NCBI GenBank assembly: GCA_947463395.1
Contig: CANHRV010000004.1
Span: 1 to 27,558 of the forward strand
Reading direction: 5' to 3'
Source: Opitutia bacterium
GTDB taxonomy: Bacteria > Verrucomicrobiota > Verrucomicrobiia > Opitutales > UBA953
Length of the DNA stretch: 27,558 nucleotides
In this document: positions 15,440-23,470 of the stretch, in pieces
Layout: the number at the start of each line of letters is the position of its first letter
Position numbering within the stretch: the first letter of the stretch is position 1
The notes under the pieces: generated by a model
What the model saw: only the letters and a program-made list of their open reading frames with translations
Database searches by the model: none
What the model was told of the DNA's origin: nothing
Program-made: the position numbers and the translations under genes

Positions 15440-16903
15440 ATGACTCCCTTGCCCACTCATCCTTTGGCCACGCAAGAGTTACTTAAACGACTCGGAACCG
15501 AGAAAGTTAAGACCGATGAGGCTACCTGTTTTGCTGCATCCTATGACAACATGCGTTTGTCCTTCATGCCCGAGGCAGTGATTCGACCAGGTGTTGAAGC
15601 CGATATCGGCGTTGTACTAAAACTGGCCAATCAACATCGAGTACCCGTCACGGTTCGCGGACGTGGCACAGGAAATACAGGAGCGAGTTCGCCAATTCAT
15701 GGAGGATGGGTAATCCACTTGGATCACTGGGACAAAATCGAGATCGACCCCATCTCAGCCATGGCCACGGTACAACCAGGGGCCATCACAGCGAAAATTA
15801 ATGAACTGGCTGCTCCTCATGGTTTATTTTTCCCGCCTGATCCTTCCTCCTTAAAATACTGCAGTATCGGCGGTAACATTGCCACTAATGCAGGAGGATT
15901 AAGAGCGGCAAAGTATGGTGTCGTCCGAGACCATGTTTATGCACTCGAAGGCTATTTGCCAACTGGTGAAAAAGTGACGTGGGGTGCTCCACTCAGAAAA
16001 TTTGTCAGCGGAATCAATTTGCGCGATTTGTGGATTGGCTCGGAAGGAACTTTAGGCGTCATCACCAAAGCAGTCCTAAAATTAGTTAATAAACCGACTG
16101 CACGAAGAACTTTTCTTGTCGCCTGTCGGAGCGACGAAATCGCCCTCGAGGCCGCTGCCCAACTGATGGGTTCACGAATCAATCCAGCCGTCTTTGAATT
16201 CCTCGATACGCAAACCGTAGAAGCCGCAGAAAAACAAAGAGGTAGTCGGGTCTTTTCTACAAACGAGTTGAAGGGAGAGGAGGCCACACCTGCGATTCTC
16301 CTGATCGAAATCGATGGTCACCCCGCCATACTCGCAGAAGACGCACAAAAAGTTCGGGCTTGGATTGCTCGCTACGGAGTGGCTCATCGTGAAACGGATG
16401 ACGAAACGGAGGCGGAATCTCTTTGGGACATCAGACGCACGTGCTCGCAAGCCATGTATTCGCTCGGTAATGCAAAACTCAACGAAGATATTGTGGTACC
16501 GTTTAAAAGCTATGTTCCCTTGATTCAGTATACACGTGCCTTGGGACAACGGATTGGATTAGCCACCCCAACCTTCGGCCACGCCGCTGATGGCAATTTC
16601 CACGTCCATATTATGTACAATCGGGACAACCCCGAGCACTGTCGCAAAGCCGAAGAGGCCATCTACGAAGTAATGAAAAAAGTCGTTGAACTCGGTGGCG
16701 CTATTACCGGTGAACACGGTATCGGCATTGCCAAATCCCCTTTCCTTTCCCTGCAACACTCTCCCGCAGAAATTCAGGCGATGTTGGCCGTGAAGAAAGC
16801 TTTAGACCCTCATAACATTTTAGCCCCTGGACAAATCTTTGAACCTCTCAACGTTTGGGAATATCGCCCAGTTAAAGTTCACTGTGCTTGGGACAAGCAT
16901 TAA
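15440..16903 (+). CDS. FAD-binding oxidase/dehydrogenase, GlcD (glycolate/lactate oxidase) type
   Basis: 487 aa flavoprotein of the vanillyl-alcohol-oxidase/PCMH superfamily, closest in look to glycolate oxidase subunit GlcD and D-lactate dehydrogenases. The FAD domain has VTVRGRGTGNTGASSPIHGG (~71-89), which contacts the pyrophosphate, then DPSSLKYCSIGGNIATNAGG (~134-153) and GSEGTLGVITKAVLKL. The C-terminal FAD-oxidase domain has HAADGNFHVH (381-390), with the His/Asn/His cluster that binds the metal and 2-hydroxy acid, and GEHGIG (424-429). The substrate is probably a 2-hydroxy acid such as glycolate or D-lactate; this cannot be fixed from sequence alone. The start lies 21 bases after nadE, and the next gene begins one base after its stop. 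No glcE or glcF partner is adjacent, so it may act alone or with a distant iron-sulfur subunit. Confidence 0.88.
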   Translation: MTPLPTHPLATQELLKRLGTEKVKTDEATCFAASYDNMRLSFMPEAVIRPGVEADIGVVLKLANQHRVPVTVRGRGTGNTGASSPIHGGWVIHLDHWDKIEIDPISAMATVQPGAITAKINELAAPHGLFFPPDPSSLKYCSIGGNIATNAGGLRAAKYGVVRDHVYALEGYLPTGEKVTWGAPLRKFVSGINLRDLWIGSEGTLGVITKAVLKLVNKPTARRTFLVACRSDEIALEAAAQLMGSRINPAVFEFLDTQTVEAAEKQRGSRVFSTNELKGEEATPAILLIEIDGHPAILAEDAQKVRAWIARYGVAHRETDDETEAESLWDIRRTCSQAMYSLGNAKLNEDIVVPFKSYVPLIQYTRALGQRIGLATPTFGHAADGNFHVHIMYNRDNPEHCRKAEEAIYEVMKKVVELGGAITGEHGIGIAKSPFLSLQHSPAEIQAMLAVKKALDPHNILAPGQIFEPLNVWEYRPVKVHCAWDKH

Positions 16904-16904
16904 T

Positions 16905-17570
16905 ATGTCACGCACTGTTGCTGTCTTTGACTGGGATGGAGTCGTCATCGACTCATCGACCGCTCATGAACGTTCATGGCAAGCGATTGCTCGTGAAGAA
17001 AATCTTCCTTTACCCGTCGATCACTTCAAACGTGGTTTTGGAAAACGCAATGAAGTGATTATTCCTGAAATACTCGGATGGTCCAAAGAGCCTGACGAAA
17101 TTCGTCGTCTCTCAGAGAAGAAAGAAGCCGCTTACCGCGATATCGCCCGGAGTGGACACATTCGACTCCTCCCTGGCGTTCGCGAATTAACCGAATCTTT
17201 AGCCCAAAAGGGAATCCCTTGTGTGATAGGAACATCAACACACAAAGCCAATCTCGCACTCGCTTTTGAACTATTTAATTTGGGACATCTTTTTCAAGGA
17301 GCCGTTGCCAGCGAGGATGTGAAACGTGGCAAACCTGACCCTGAAGTTTTCCTAAAAGCGTGTGCCCTCTTCGGTGGCGATCCTTCGCGATCTTTTGTCT
17401 TCGAGGATTCTTTTTCTGGATTACAAGCTGGGCTGGCCGGAGGGTTTATTACCATCGCTTTAGCCACAACTCATCCCCGAGAAGCTTTAGAGCCCCATCA
17501 GGCTCATCGAATTGTGCGAGACCTATCCGAAGTAAATCCTGAGTGGTTAGTGAACGGAAAAATCGATTAA
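16905..17570 (+). CDS. HAD-superfamily hydrolase, phosphatase/beta-phosphoglucomutase type
   Basis: 221 aa. All four HAD motifs are present: DWDGVVIDS (Asp9 nucleophile, Asp11 acid/base), IGTST (Thr110), Lys143 in RGKPDPEVF, and FEDSFSGLQAG (Glu167-Asp168, metal binding). The helical cap between residues ~16 and 85 is of C1 type, as in phosphoglycolate phosphatase and beta-phosphoglucomutase. Because it follows a glycolate-type oxidase by one base, phosphoglycolate phosphatase is tempting (phosphoglycolate to glycolate, then to glyoxylate), but the family is promiscuous and this is inference. ATG at 16905 begins one base after the upstream stop; a longer frame from 16839 overlaps that gene and adds nothing family-like. 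uvrB starts directly after its stop. Confidence 0.85.
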   Translation: MSRTVAVFDWDGVVIDSSTAHERSWQAIAREENLPLPVDHFKRGFGKRNEVIIPEILGWSKEPDEIRRLSEKKEAAYRDIARSGHIRLLPGVRELTESLAQKGIPCVIGTSTHKANLALAFELFNLGHLFQGAVASEDVKRGKPDPEVFLKACALFGGDPSRSFVFEDSFSGLQAGLAGGFITIALATTHPREALEPHQAHRIVRDLSEVNPEWLVNGKID

Positions 17571-19556
17571 ATGGAATTTCGTCTGCATTCTCCGTACCAG
17601 CCAACGGGCGATCAGCCTCAAGCTATCGCCACGCTGGATGCTTCTTTGCGAGCAGGAAATGCCAGACAAACCCTTCTTGGGGTTACGGGATCAGGCAAAA
17701 CGTTCACGATGGCGAATCTCATCGCGCGACAGCAACGCCCCACCTTAATCATTTCTCACAACAAAACGTTAGCAGCGCAACTTTACTCGGAATTTAAAAA
17801 TTTCTTTCCCGAAAACGCCGTCGAATATTTTGTCAGTTATTACGACTATTATCAGCCCGAAGCCTACGTTCCCTCAACCGATACCTTTATTGAAAAAGAT
17901 TCAGCGATTAATGAGGATATTGAACGACTACGTATTAGCGCGAGTAGTGCCCTTCTCTCACGGCGGGACGTGATTGTCGTCGCCTCTGTTTCTTGTATCT
18001 ATGGCCTTGGTTCTCCCGAAGATTTTTTAGCGATGATGATTCCGCTGAAAAAGGGCTTAACCATCAAACGCGATGATCTGCTCTCGCAACTTGTGGCTAA
18101 TCAATATGTACGACAAGACGCTATTTTAGAACGCTGTACCTTTCGAGCACGAGGAGAGACTTTTGATATTTGGCCAGCCTACATGGAATCAGCGATTCGA
18201 CTGGAATTTTGGGGTGATACACTGGAGTCTATTCGCGAACTGGATGCAGTTACCTTGCGACCTGGAAAATCTCTAGAAAAATTCGATCTTTATCCTGCTA
18301 ACCAATACGTGACCTCGGCTGCACGAATCAAAACGGCGATGGCAGGAATCCGCGAAGAGCTTGAGCTACGCGTGGCCGAATTCGAAAAAGCCAACCGTCT
18401 GGTTGAAGCCCAACGTATTCGCATGCGTGTTGAGCATGATTTAGAGATGCTTCGAGAAATTGGCTTCTGCTCCGGTATCGAAAACTACTCCATGCATCTC
18501 TCGGGTCGGAAAAAAGGAGAAAGGCCACATTGCTTACTCGATTTCTTCCCGAAAGACCGTCTGGTTTTCATCGACGAAAGTCATGTCACCGTATCTCAAA
18601 TTGGCGGTATGTATCACGGCGACCGAGCTCGTAAAGAAAAGCTGGTAGATTATGGATTTCGACTTCCCTCTGCTTTAGAAAATCGGCCTTTAAGACCCGA
18701 AGAATTCGACACTATCTCAGGACAAACGGTTTACGTTTCCGCCACCCCTGCTGCCCACGAGTACAAAGTTTCTCCAGTCATCGCCGAACAAATCATTCGT
18801 CCGACAGGCTTACTGGATCCCGTGATGGAAGTCAGACCGATACAAGGACAAGTGGAAGACATTATCGGCGAAGCTAAACTGACCGCCACGAAAGGCGCTC
18901 GGACTCTCGTCACAACCTTGACTAAACGGATGTCAGAAGACCTCTCGCAATTCATGCGCGAACAAGGATTAAAGGTTGAGTACCTTCATTCCGATATCGA
19001 TGCCATTGAACGAGTTGAAATTCTTCGTCGTTTGCGTGCTGGTAAATTTGATGTTCTCGTTGGTGTTAATCTTTTGCGAGAAGGACTTGATTTACCAGAG
19101 GTGGCCCTGGTCGGCATTCTGGATGCAGACAAAGAAGGCTTTCTTCGCAGTGAAACGAGTTTAGTCCAAACCGCTGGTCGAGCCGCTCGTCACGTCGAAG
19201 GAAGGGTTCTTTTATACGCCGATGTGATGACCAAATCATTAACTCGTGCCCTCACGCTTTGTGGCGATCGACGTAAGCGCCAGGAAGCTTATAACCAAAA
19301 ACACGGCATCACTCCGAAGAGCACCATGCGGCCTATTGAAGAAAGTTTAGTCGATGAATCAGAAGAAATTCTTGCCGTAGCTGAAGGTACTTCCGACCGC
19401 GATGTCGCACAAGTGTTAGCGGAAATGGAATCGGAAATGCTGGCCGCAGCAGATGAACTACAATTCGAAAAAGCTGCTATCTTAAGAGATCAAATTGAAG
19501 CACTTCGTACAGGGAAACCAGCACCGACCAAGAAACGCTACAAAGGACGTCGTTAA
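17571..19556 (+). CDS. uvrB: Excinuclease ABC subunit B (UvrB)
   Basis: Central helicase-like damage-verification subunit of nucleotide excision repair; it is loaded by UvrA and recruits UvrC. It has 661 aa, the normal size. Walker A is GVTGSGKT (37-44). The beta-hairpin that clamps DNA includes VSYYDYYQPEAYVP, with Tyr90, Tyr91, Tyr93 and Tyr94 matching the essential tyrosines. The Walker B DESH is in VFIDESHVTVSQIGG. Helicase motifs V and VI appear as VGVNLLREGLDLPEV and QTAGRAARH. The C-terminal UVR domain that binds UvrC is EMESEMLAAADELQFEKAA (~617-635). ATG at 17571 directly follows the stop of the HAD gene with no spacer. I see no LexA-type box in front, and as the last gene of a metabolic operon it may be expressed constitutively. 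Its stop abuts that of mutL. Confidence 0.97.
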   Translation: MEFRLHSPYQPTGDQPQAIATLDASLRAGNARQTLLGVTGSGKTFTMANLIARQQRPTLIISHNKTLAAQLYSEFKNFFPENAVEYFVSYYDYYQPEAYVPSTDTFIEKDSAINEDIERLRISASSALLSRRDVIVVASVSCIYGLGSPEDFLAMMIPLKKGLTIKRDDLLSQLVANQYVRQDAILERCTFRARGETFDIWPAYMESAIRLEFWGDTLESIRELDAVTLRPGKSLEKFDLYPANQYVTSAARIKTAMAGIREELELRVAEFEKANRLVEAQRIRMRVEHDLEMLREIGFCSGIENYSMHLSGRKKGERPHCLLDFFPKDRLVFIDESHVTVSQIGGMYHGDRARKEKLVDYGFRLPSALENRPLRPEEFDTISGQTVYVSATPAAHEYKVSPVIAEQIIRPTGLLDPVMEVRPIQGQVEDIIGEAKLTATKGARTLVTTLTKRMSEDLSQFMREQGLKVEYLHSDIDAIERVEILRRLRAGKFDVLVGVNLLREGLDLPEVALVGILDADKEGFLRSETSLVQTAGRAARHVEGRVLLYADVMTKSLTRALTLCGDRRKRQEAYNQKHGITPKSTMRPIEESLVDESEEILAVAEGTSDRDVAQVLAEMESEMLAAADELQFEKAAILRDQIEALRTGKPAPTKKRYKGRR

Positions 19557-21284
19557 TCATCCGAAACGACGATCCAAATCAGCATCCGTCCATTCTAAAT
19601 AGGTTCGTCGTCCCTTAGGGTCCGTTCCTGGTTGAGTGGTACGAAAGAGAGCTTGAACTAAAGCGAGAAGTTCAACTTCTGACATCGAATCACCCTTTCG
19701 ATAGGCACGTTGTACGGCCATTTTTGCTAAAGCATCGTGAGCTAAAGTGGGCCGTCCAAAATCACCTTCACGACGAGCCATTTCGCCCAATAAATCACGA
19801 ATGAAACTCAAAGCCTCCTCAGGCTTAAGCCAATGAGGCAAAGCGACAACCCGCCAAAAATTGCGTCCATACTCCTCAAAAGAAAATCCTGCCATTGTTA
19901 AAAATTCCATTTTTTCTTTGAGCACTGAAGCGGGCAAGGGATCGAGTTCTAAATGAATACTTACCAACAGTGGCTGACTCGCTGCTTTGTTTTCAGAAAA
20001 CTGCTGTAAAATCCTTTCATAGAGCACCCGTTGATGCGCAAAACTAATATTGAGAATCGCCAAGCCAGTCGGTGTCTCAAACAGCGCTTTATCTCCACGA
20101 AGTCGATGGAGGAATTTCCAACCCAAGCGAACGGCACTAGGAGAAGTTGATGAAGAAGGGGAAATAGGAGAAGTTGGCGGCGAGACGATGGGTGAAGGCG
20201 AAACAGGAGGCACAGAAGCAGCCATCGAAGGTGCCACAGGAATCTCAATGGAGGGTACAGACAACACTGTAGACTGAGGTAATCCATCGCCACCTTTTGA
20301 GCGCAAAACCGAAAGCACTGATTCAATAATAAATCCCCGAACTCTTGATTCATCTCGGAAACGAACTTCGCGTTTTGCAGGATGAACATTCACATCGACC
20401 CAAGCGGGATCAATTTCGAGAAACGCAAAAGCTAAAGGATATCGACCCTTGGGAATCAGGGTATGATAACTCTCTGTGAGAGCAAAGGCCATCGTCCGAC
20501 TATCGACTGGTCGACCGTTGACCACCGTGACAAGGTCTTGGCGTGTACCTCGACTAACCCCTGGCTTACCGAGCAAACCCGATAAGCGCATTCCAGAGCT
20601 TTCAAACAAGGGCATTAAAGTCACTTCTTCCGCGACTTGCTGACCCCAAATGGCTCGAACACGCTCAAGCAACGGCACCTGACCAGGTGATCGAAAAATT
20701 TCCCGCCCCTCTTCTCGTAACAAAAAGCCAACCTCTGGATGCGAAACGGCATACAGTCGAACCAATCGAATAATATGAGCCGCTTCGGTCTCATCTGATT
20801 TTAAAAATTTTAATCGCGCTGGAACGGGGTGAAATAAATTAGCGACTTCAATGCGAGTTCCGGGAGCCATCCCCTGCTCTCTCTGATGGAGAATACGTCC
20901 GGCATTGACGGCGATTTCCCAGCCTGAGGTAGCTGACGAAGGACGTGTCTGCAGGGTAAAACGAGCAACACTCGCGATAGATGGTAAAGCTTCTCCACGA
21001 AATCCAAAGGTGGCGATTCGATCCAAATCAGAGGCTAAACGAATCTTACTCGTCGCATGCCGCTGTAAACTCATCGCCGCATCCTCTGGCGTCATACCCT
21101 GACCATTATCCTCAATGATAATTACGGCCTTACCTCCTCTTGAAAAATCGATTACCACTCTGGTCGCCCCCGCATCCAAAGAGTTCTCCAAAAGTTCCTT
21201 CACCACGGCGGCAGGCCTCTCCACAACCTCCCCTGCCGCGATTTGATTCGCAACCGTGGGGGGTAATAGACGAATAAGTGACAT
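19557..21284 (-). CDS. mutL: DNA mismatch repair protein MutL
   Basis: Links MutS recognition to strand incision in mismatch repair. From ATG 21284 it has 575 aa. The GHKL ATPase N-domain is intact: ELLENSLDAGA (Glu30 catalytic, Asn34 Mg), EDNGQGM (Asp59), RHATSKI and TFGFRGEALPSI (92-103). A Pro/Ser/Thr-rich linker spans about residues 330-380. In the C-terminal dimer domain the endonuclease signature DQHA(X)2E(X)4E appears only as NISFAHQRVLYERIL (412-426), without the leading Asp-Gln-His. The later metal-site motifs are also changed: the usual ACxAAxK-type segment reads MAVQRAYRKGD, and the usual CPHGRP reads DPKGRR (555-560). So it probably lacks nicking activity, like E. coli MutL. The frame is open to 21347 but those 21 residues are not family-like. 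mutS is not in view. Confidence 0.95.
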   Translation of the reverse strand: MSLIRLLPPTVANQIAAGEVVERPAAVVKELLENSLDAGATRVVIDFSRGGKAVIIIEDNGQGMTPEDAAMSLQRHATSKIRLASDLDRIATFGFRGEALPSIASVARFTLQTRPSSATSGWEIAVNAGRILHQREQGMAPGTRIEVANLFHPVPARLKFLKSDETEAAHIIRLVRLYAVSHPEVGFLLREEGREIFRSPGQVPLLERVRAIWGQQVAEEVTLMPLFESSGMRLSGLLGKPGVSRGTRQDLVTVVNGRPVDSRTMAFALTESYHTLIPKGRYPLAFAFLEIDPAWVDVNVHPAKREVRFRDESRVRGFIIESVLSVLRSKGGDGLPQSTVLSVPSIEIPVAPSMAASVPPVSPSPIVSPPTSPISPSSSTSPSAVRLGWKFLHRLRGDKALFETPTGLAILNISFAHQRVLYERILQQFSENKAASQPLLVSIHLELDPLPASVLKEKMEFLTMAGFSFEEYGRNFWRVVALPHWLKPEEALSFIRDLLGEMARREGDFGRPTLAHDALAKMAVQRAYRKGDSMSEVELLALVQALFRTTQPGTDPKGRRTYLEWTDADLDRRFG

Positions 21285-21400
21285 AAATGCAGGGCTTGCC
21301 TCGAGAATTAAAAGATTTGAGAGGTCTCCCTTCCCCCGCAAGGACAACTCAATAAAAACCTCAGGGTTGCACCCAACCTCGACATCCTAAAGTTTAACCT

Positions 21401-23413
21401 GTGCCCAATCGCCTCGCTCAAGAACCCTCCCTTTACTTGCGACAACACGCCGACAACCCGGTCGATTGGTGGCCTTGGTGTCCCGAGGCGTTTGCGACAG
21501 CCAAAGCACAGGATAAGCCCGTCCTAGTCTCTGTTGGCTATTCGTCCTGCCACTGGTGTCACGTCATGGCCAACGAGTCATTTGCACAGCCCTGGATTGC
21601 CGAATTAATGAACAAACACTTCGTCTGCATCAAAGTGGATCGCGAAGAAAAACCGGAAGTGGATAAATTAATGATGGATGCTGTGCAAATGATTCAAGGA
21701 CACGGTGGCTGGCCATTAAATGCTTTTTGTCTACCTGATGGTCGTCCTTTTTTCGGTGGCACGTATTTCCCGCCGGAAGATCGCGGACATGGTCAGGTTC
21801 CGTGGCCACAGTTACTCATGCGGGTAGCGGATTTTTATCACACCCACAAAAGCGAATTAGCAGCCAATGCTGAAGCCATCGCGAAAAACCTCACCCACCT
21901 CACCGCAGCACCCGAGGCTGACGGATTATCACCGAGTCCCGATGATTTGATTCATGCCGCTAAAAAACTTTGCGAACAGCACGATGACCAGCAGGGAGGA
22001 TTCACTTCGGCGCCTAAATTTCCCTCCCCTTCCCTGATTGATTTTCTTCTCAGCATTCGTTCGACAGCTGCCGCTGAAAAAGATCGAGCCTTCGCTACTC
22101 GCCTTGATGCTGTCATCACTGTCACTCTTGGTGCGATGGCACGAGGAGGTTTATTTGACCAGATTGGTGGCGGATTTCATCGCTACTGCGTCGATTCGCA
22201 ATGGACGGTTCCTCATTTTGAAAAAATGCTCTACGATAACGCTCAACTTCTCGGCACTTACGCCGAAGCTTGGGCGCGATATCGCAATCCACTTTACTCA
22301 AGAATCGCTCAGGAAATCGTGGATTGGTTAGAGCGAGAAATGGTGACGCATCATCGGCTATTTGCCTCGGCTCTCGATGCCGACACCGAGCACCACGAAG
22401 GACAAACCTACGTGTGGAAACCTCCCCAAATTGTCGAAATCCTAGGAGAAGAAGCGCTGCCTTTTGCAGAGGCTTATGGAGTCACCGATCAAGGAAATTT
22501 TGAGGGAACAAACATTCTCAAGCTACGAGCCCCCATCGATGTTCGCGATTGCCTTAAAACAGCACGGGAAAAACTTTTAGCGGTACGCAATCAACGACCT
22601 CAGCCCACTCGCGATGACAAAGCATTGGTCAGTTGGAACGCTTTGTTGGCTCGTAATCTCGTCAAAGCAGGTTGGATTTTTGGTCGAAAAGACTGGTGGA
22701 AGCGTGGAAGTGAAATTGAATCCGTTCTTTGGACAAAAGCCGTTAAAGAGCGAGAGGGTTGGCTCGACTTAAATTCTGTTTGCTATGAAAATGGCTTTGT
22801 CGGCGAAGGTTGCTTAACTGATTATGCTTGGCTGGCGGAAATGGAATTAGCCTTGGCCTCAACGGCGTTATGGGCACTAGGAAAAGAATACCCAAAGTAT
22901 GCTCAACGAGCCGAGAAACTGGTGGCTACTTCACAAAAGAAATTTAAGGATTTGCATCTCGCAGGTTACTTCATCGTAGGAAATCATCGAACGGATCTTT
23001 CTCTTAGACAAAAGGAATGGTTTGATAATGCGACCCCTGCTGGGAATTCCTCACTCATTCACTGCTTCTCTGCTCTACACACCTTAACAGGCGAAGAGAT
23101 TTGGAGAAAAGAACTCCAAGAGCATACTTGTGCCTATGGTGGAATGGCCCGACAAATCCCCAGTGGCGTAGGCCATGCCCTAACTGGGCTGACGTGGGCA
23201 ACCATTGGTTTAGTTACCATCCGATGCCCCCATCAGTCTTCGATGGAAGAATGCCAGCAAACGCTCTGCGGAACAGAAATGACTGGAGCTCATCAAAGAC
23301 CCTATCGTCCAGTCTTTCTCCTACAGCATTCCATCAAAGAATGGATCGTCTGTGTAGGAAATACCTGCTGTCCACCCATTGACTCGTGGCCAAAAGTTGC
23401 TGAATTGGTTTAG
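21401..23413 (+). CDS. Thioredoxin/DUF255 domain protein, YyaL/SPATA20 type
   Basis: 670 aa. The N-terminal thioredoxin-like (DUF255) domain begins NRLAQEPSLYLRQHADNPVDW, the family's usual opening, which supports the GTG start at 21401; a stop codon lies two codons upstream in frame. The redox motif is SSCHWCHVM, with Cys50 and Cys53, followed by HGGWPLNAFCLPDGRPFFGG. The rest is the (alpha/alpha)6-toroid part resembling six-hairpin glycosidases or N-acylglucosamine epimerases: GGLFDQIGGGFHRYCVD, DDKALVSWNALLARNL, and the closing ICVGNTCCPP-type segment near 645-660. Length is typical. The cellular role of this conserved family is not established; a redox or sugar-related job is suggested from the fold only. 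It is divergent from mutL (116-base gap), with a TPR membrane gene 57 bases downstream. Confidence 0.88.
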   Translation: MPNRLAQEPSLYLRQHADNPVDWWPWCPEAFATAKAQDKPVLVSVGYSSCHWCHVMANESFAQPWIAELMNKHFVCIKVDREEKPEVDKLMMDAVQMIQGHGGWPLNAFCLPDGRPFFGGTYFPPEDRGHGQVPWPQLLMRVADFYHTHKSELAANAEAIAKNLTHLTAAPEADGLSPSPDDLIHAAKKLCEQHDDQQGGFTSAPKFPSPSLIDFLLSIRSTAAAEKDRAFATRLDAVITVTLGAMARGGLFDQIGGGFHRYCVDSQWTVPHFEKMLYDNAQLLGTYAEAWARYRNPLYSRIAQEIVDWLEREMVTHHRLFASALDADTEHHEGQTYVWKPPQIVEILGEEALPFAEAYGVTDQGNFEGTNILKLRAPIDVRDCLKTAREKLLAVRNQRPQPTRDDKALVSWNALLARNLVKAGWIFGRKDWWKRGSEIESVLWTKAVKEREGWLDLNSVCYENGFVGEGCLTDYAWLAEMELALASTALWALGKEYPKYAQRAEKLVATSQKKFKDLHLAGYFIVGNHRTDLSLRQKEWFDNATPAGNSSLIHCFSALHTLTGEEIWRKELQEHTCAYGGMARQIPSGVGHALTGLTWATIGLVTIRCPHQSSMEECQQTLCGTEMTGAHQRPYRPVFLLQHSIKEWIVCVGNTCCPPIDSWPKVAELV

Positions 23414-23427
23414 TTAATAAGGAGTCC

Positions 23428-23460
23428 ACACTTGCTAGAAGTGTAAGGCCGATTTAAATC
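23428..23460. repeat. Small hairpin and 10-base palindrome between DUF255 and TPR genes
   Basis: ACACTT (23428-23433) pairs with AAGTGT (23439-23444) around GCTAG, and GATTTAAATC (23451-23460) is a perfect palindrome 11 bases before the next start codon. No T run follows the hairpin. The palindrome could be a regulator site or chance in AT-rich DNA. Confidence 0.35.
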
Positions 23461-23470
23461 AAATCACCCC

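Noticed and set aside
20130..20280. Low-complexity stretch in mutL as a possible inserted repeat element
   Set aside because: It encodes the Pro/Ser/Thr-rich linker expected between the MutL ATPase and dimer domains; the reading frame is intact on both sides.
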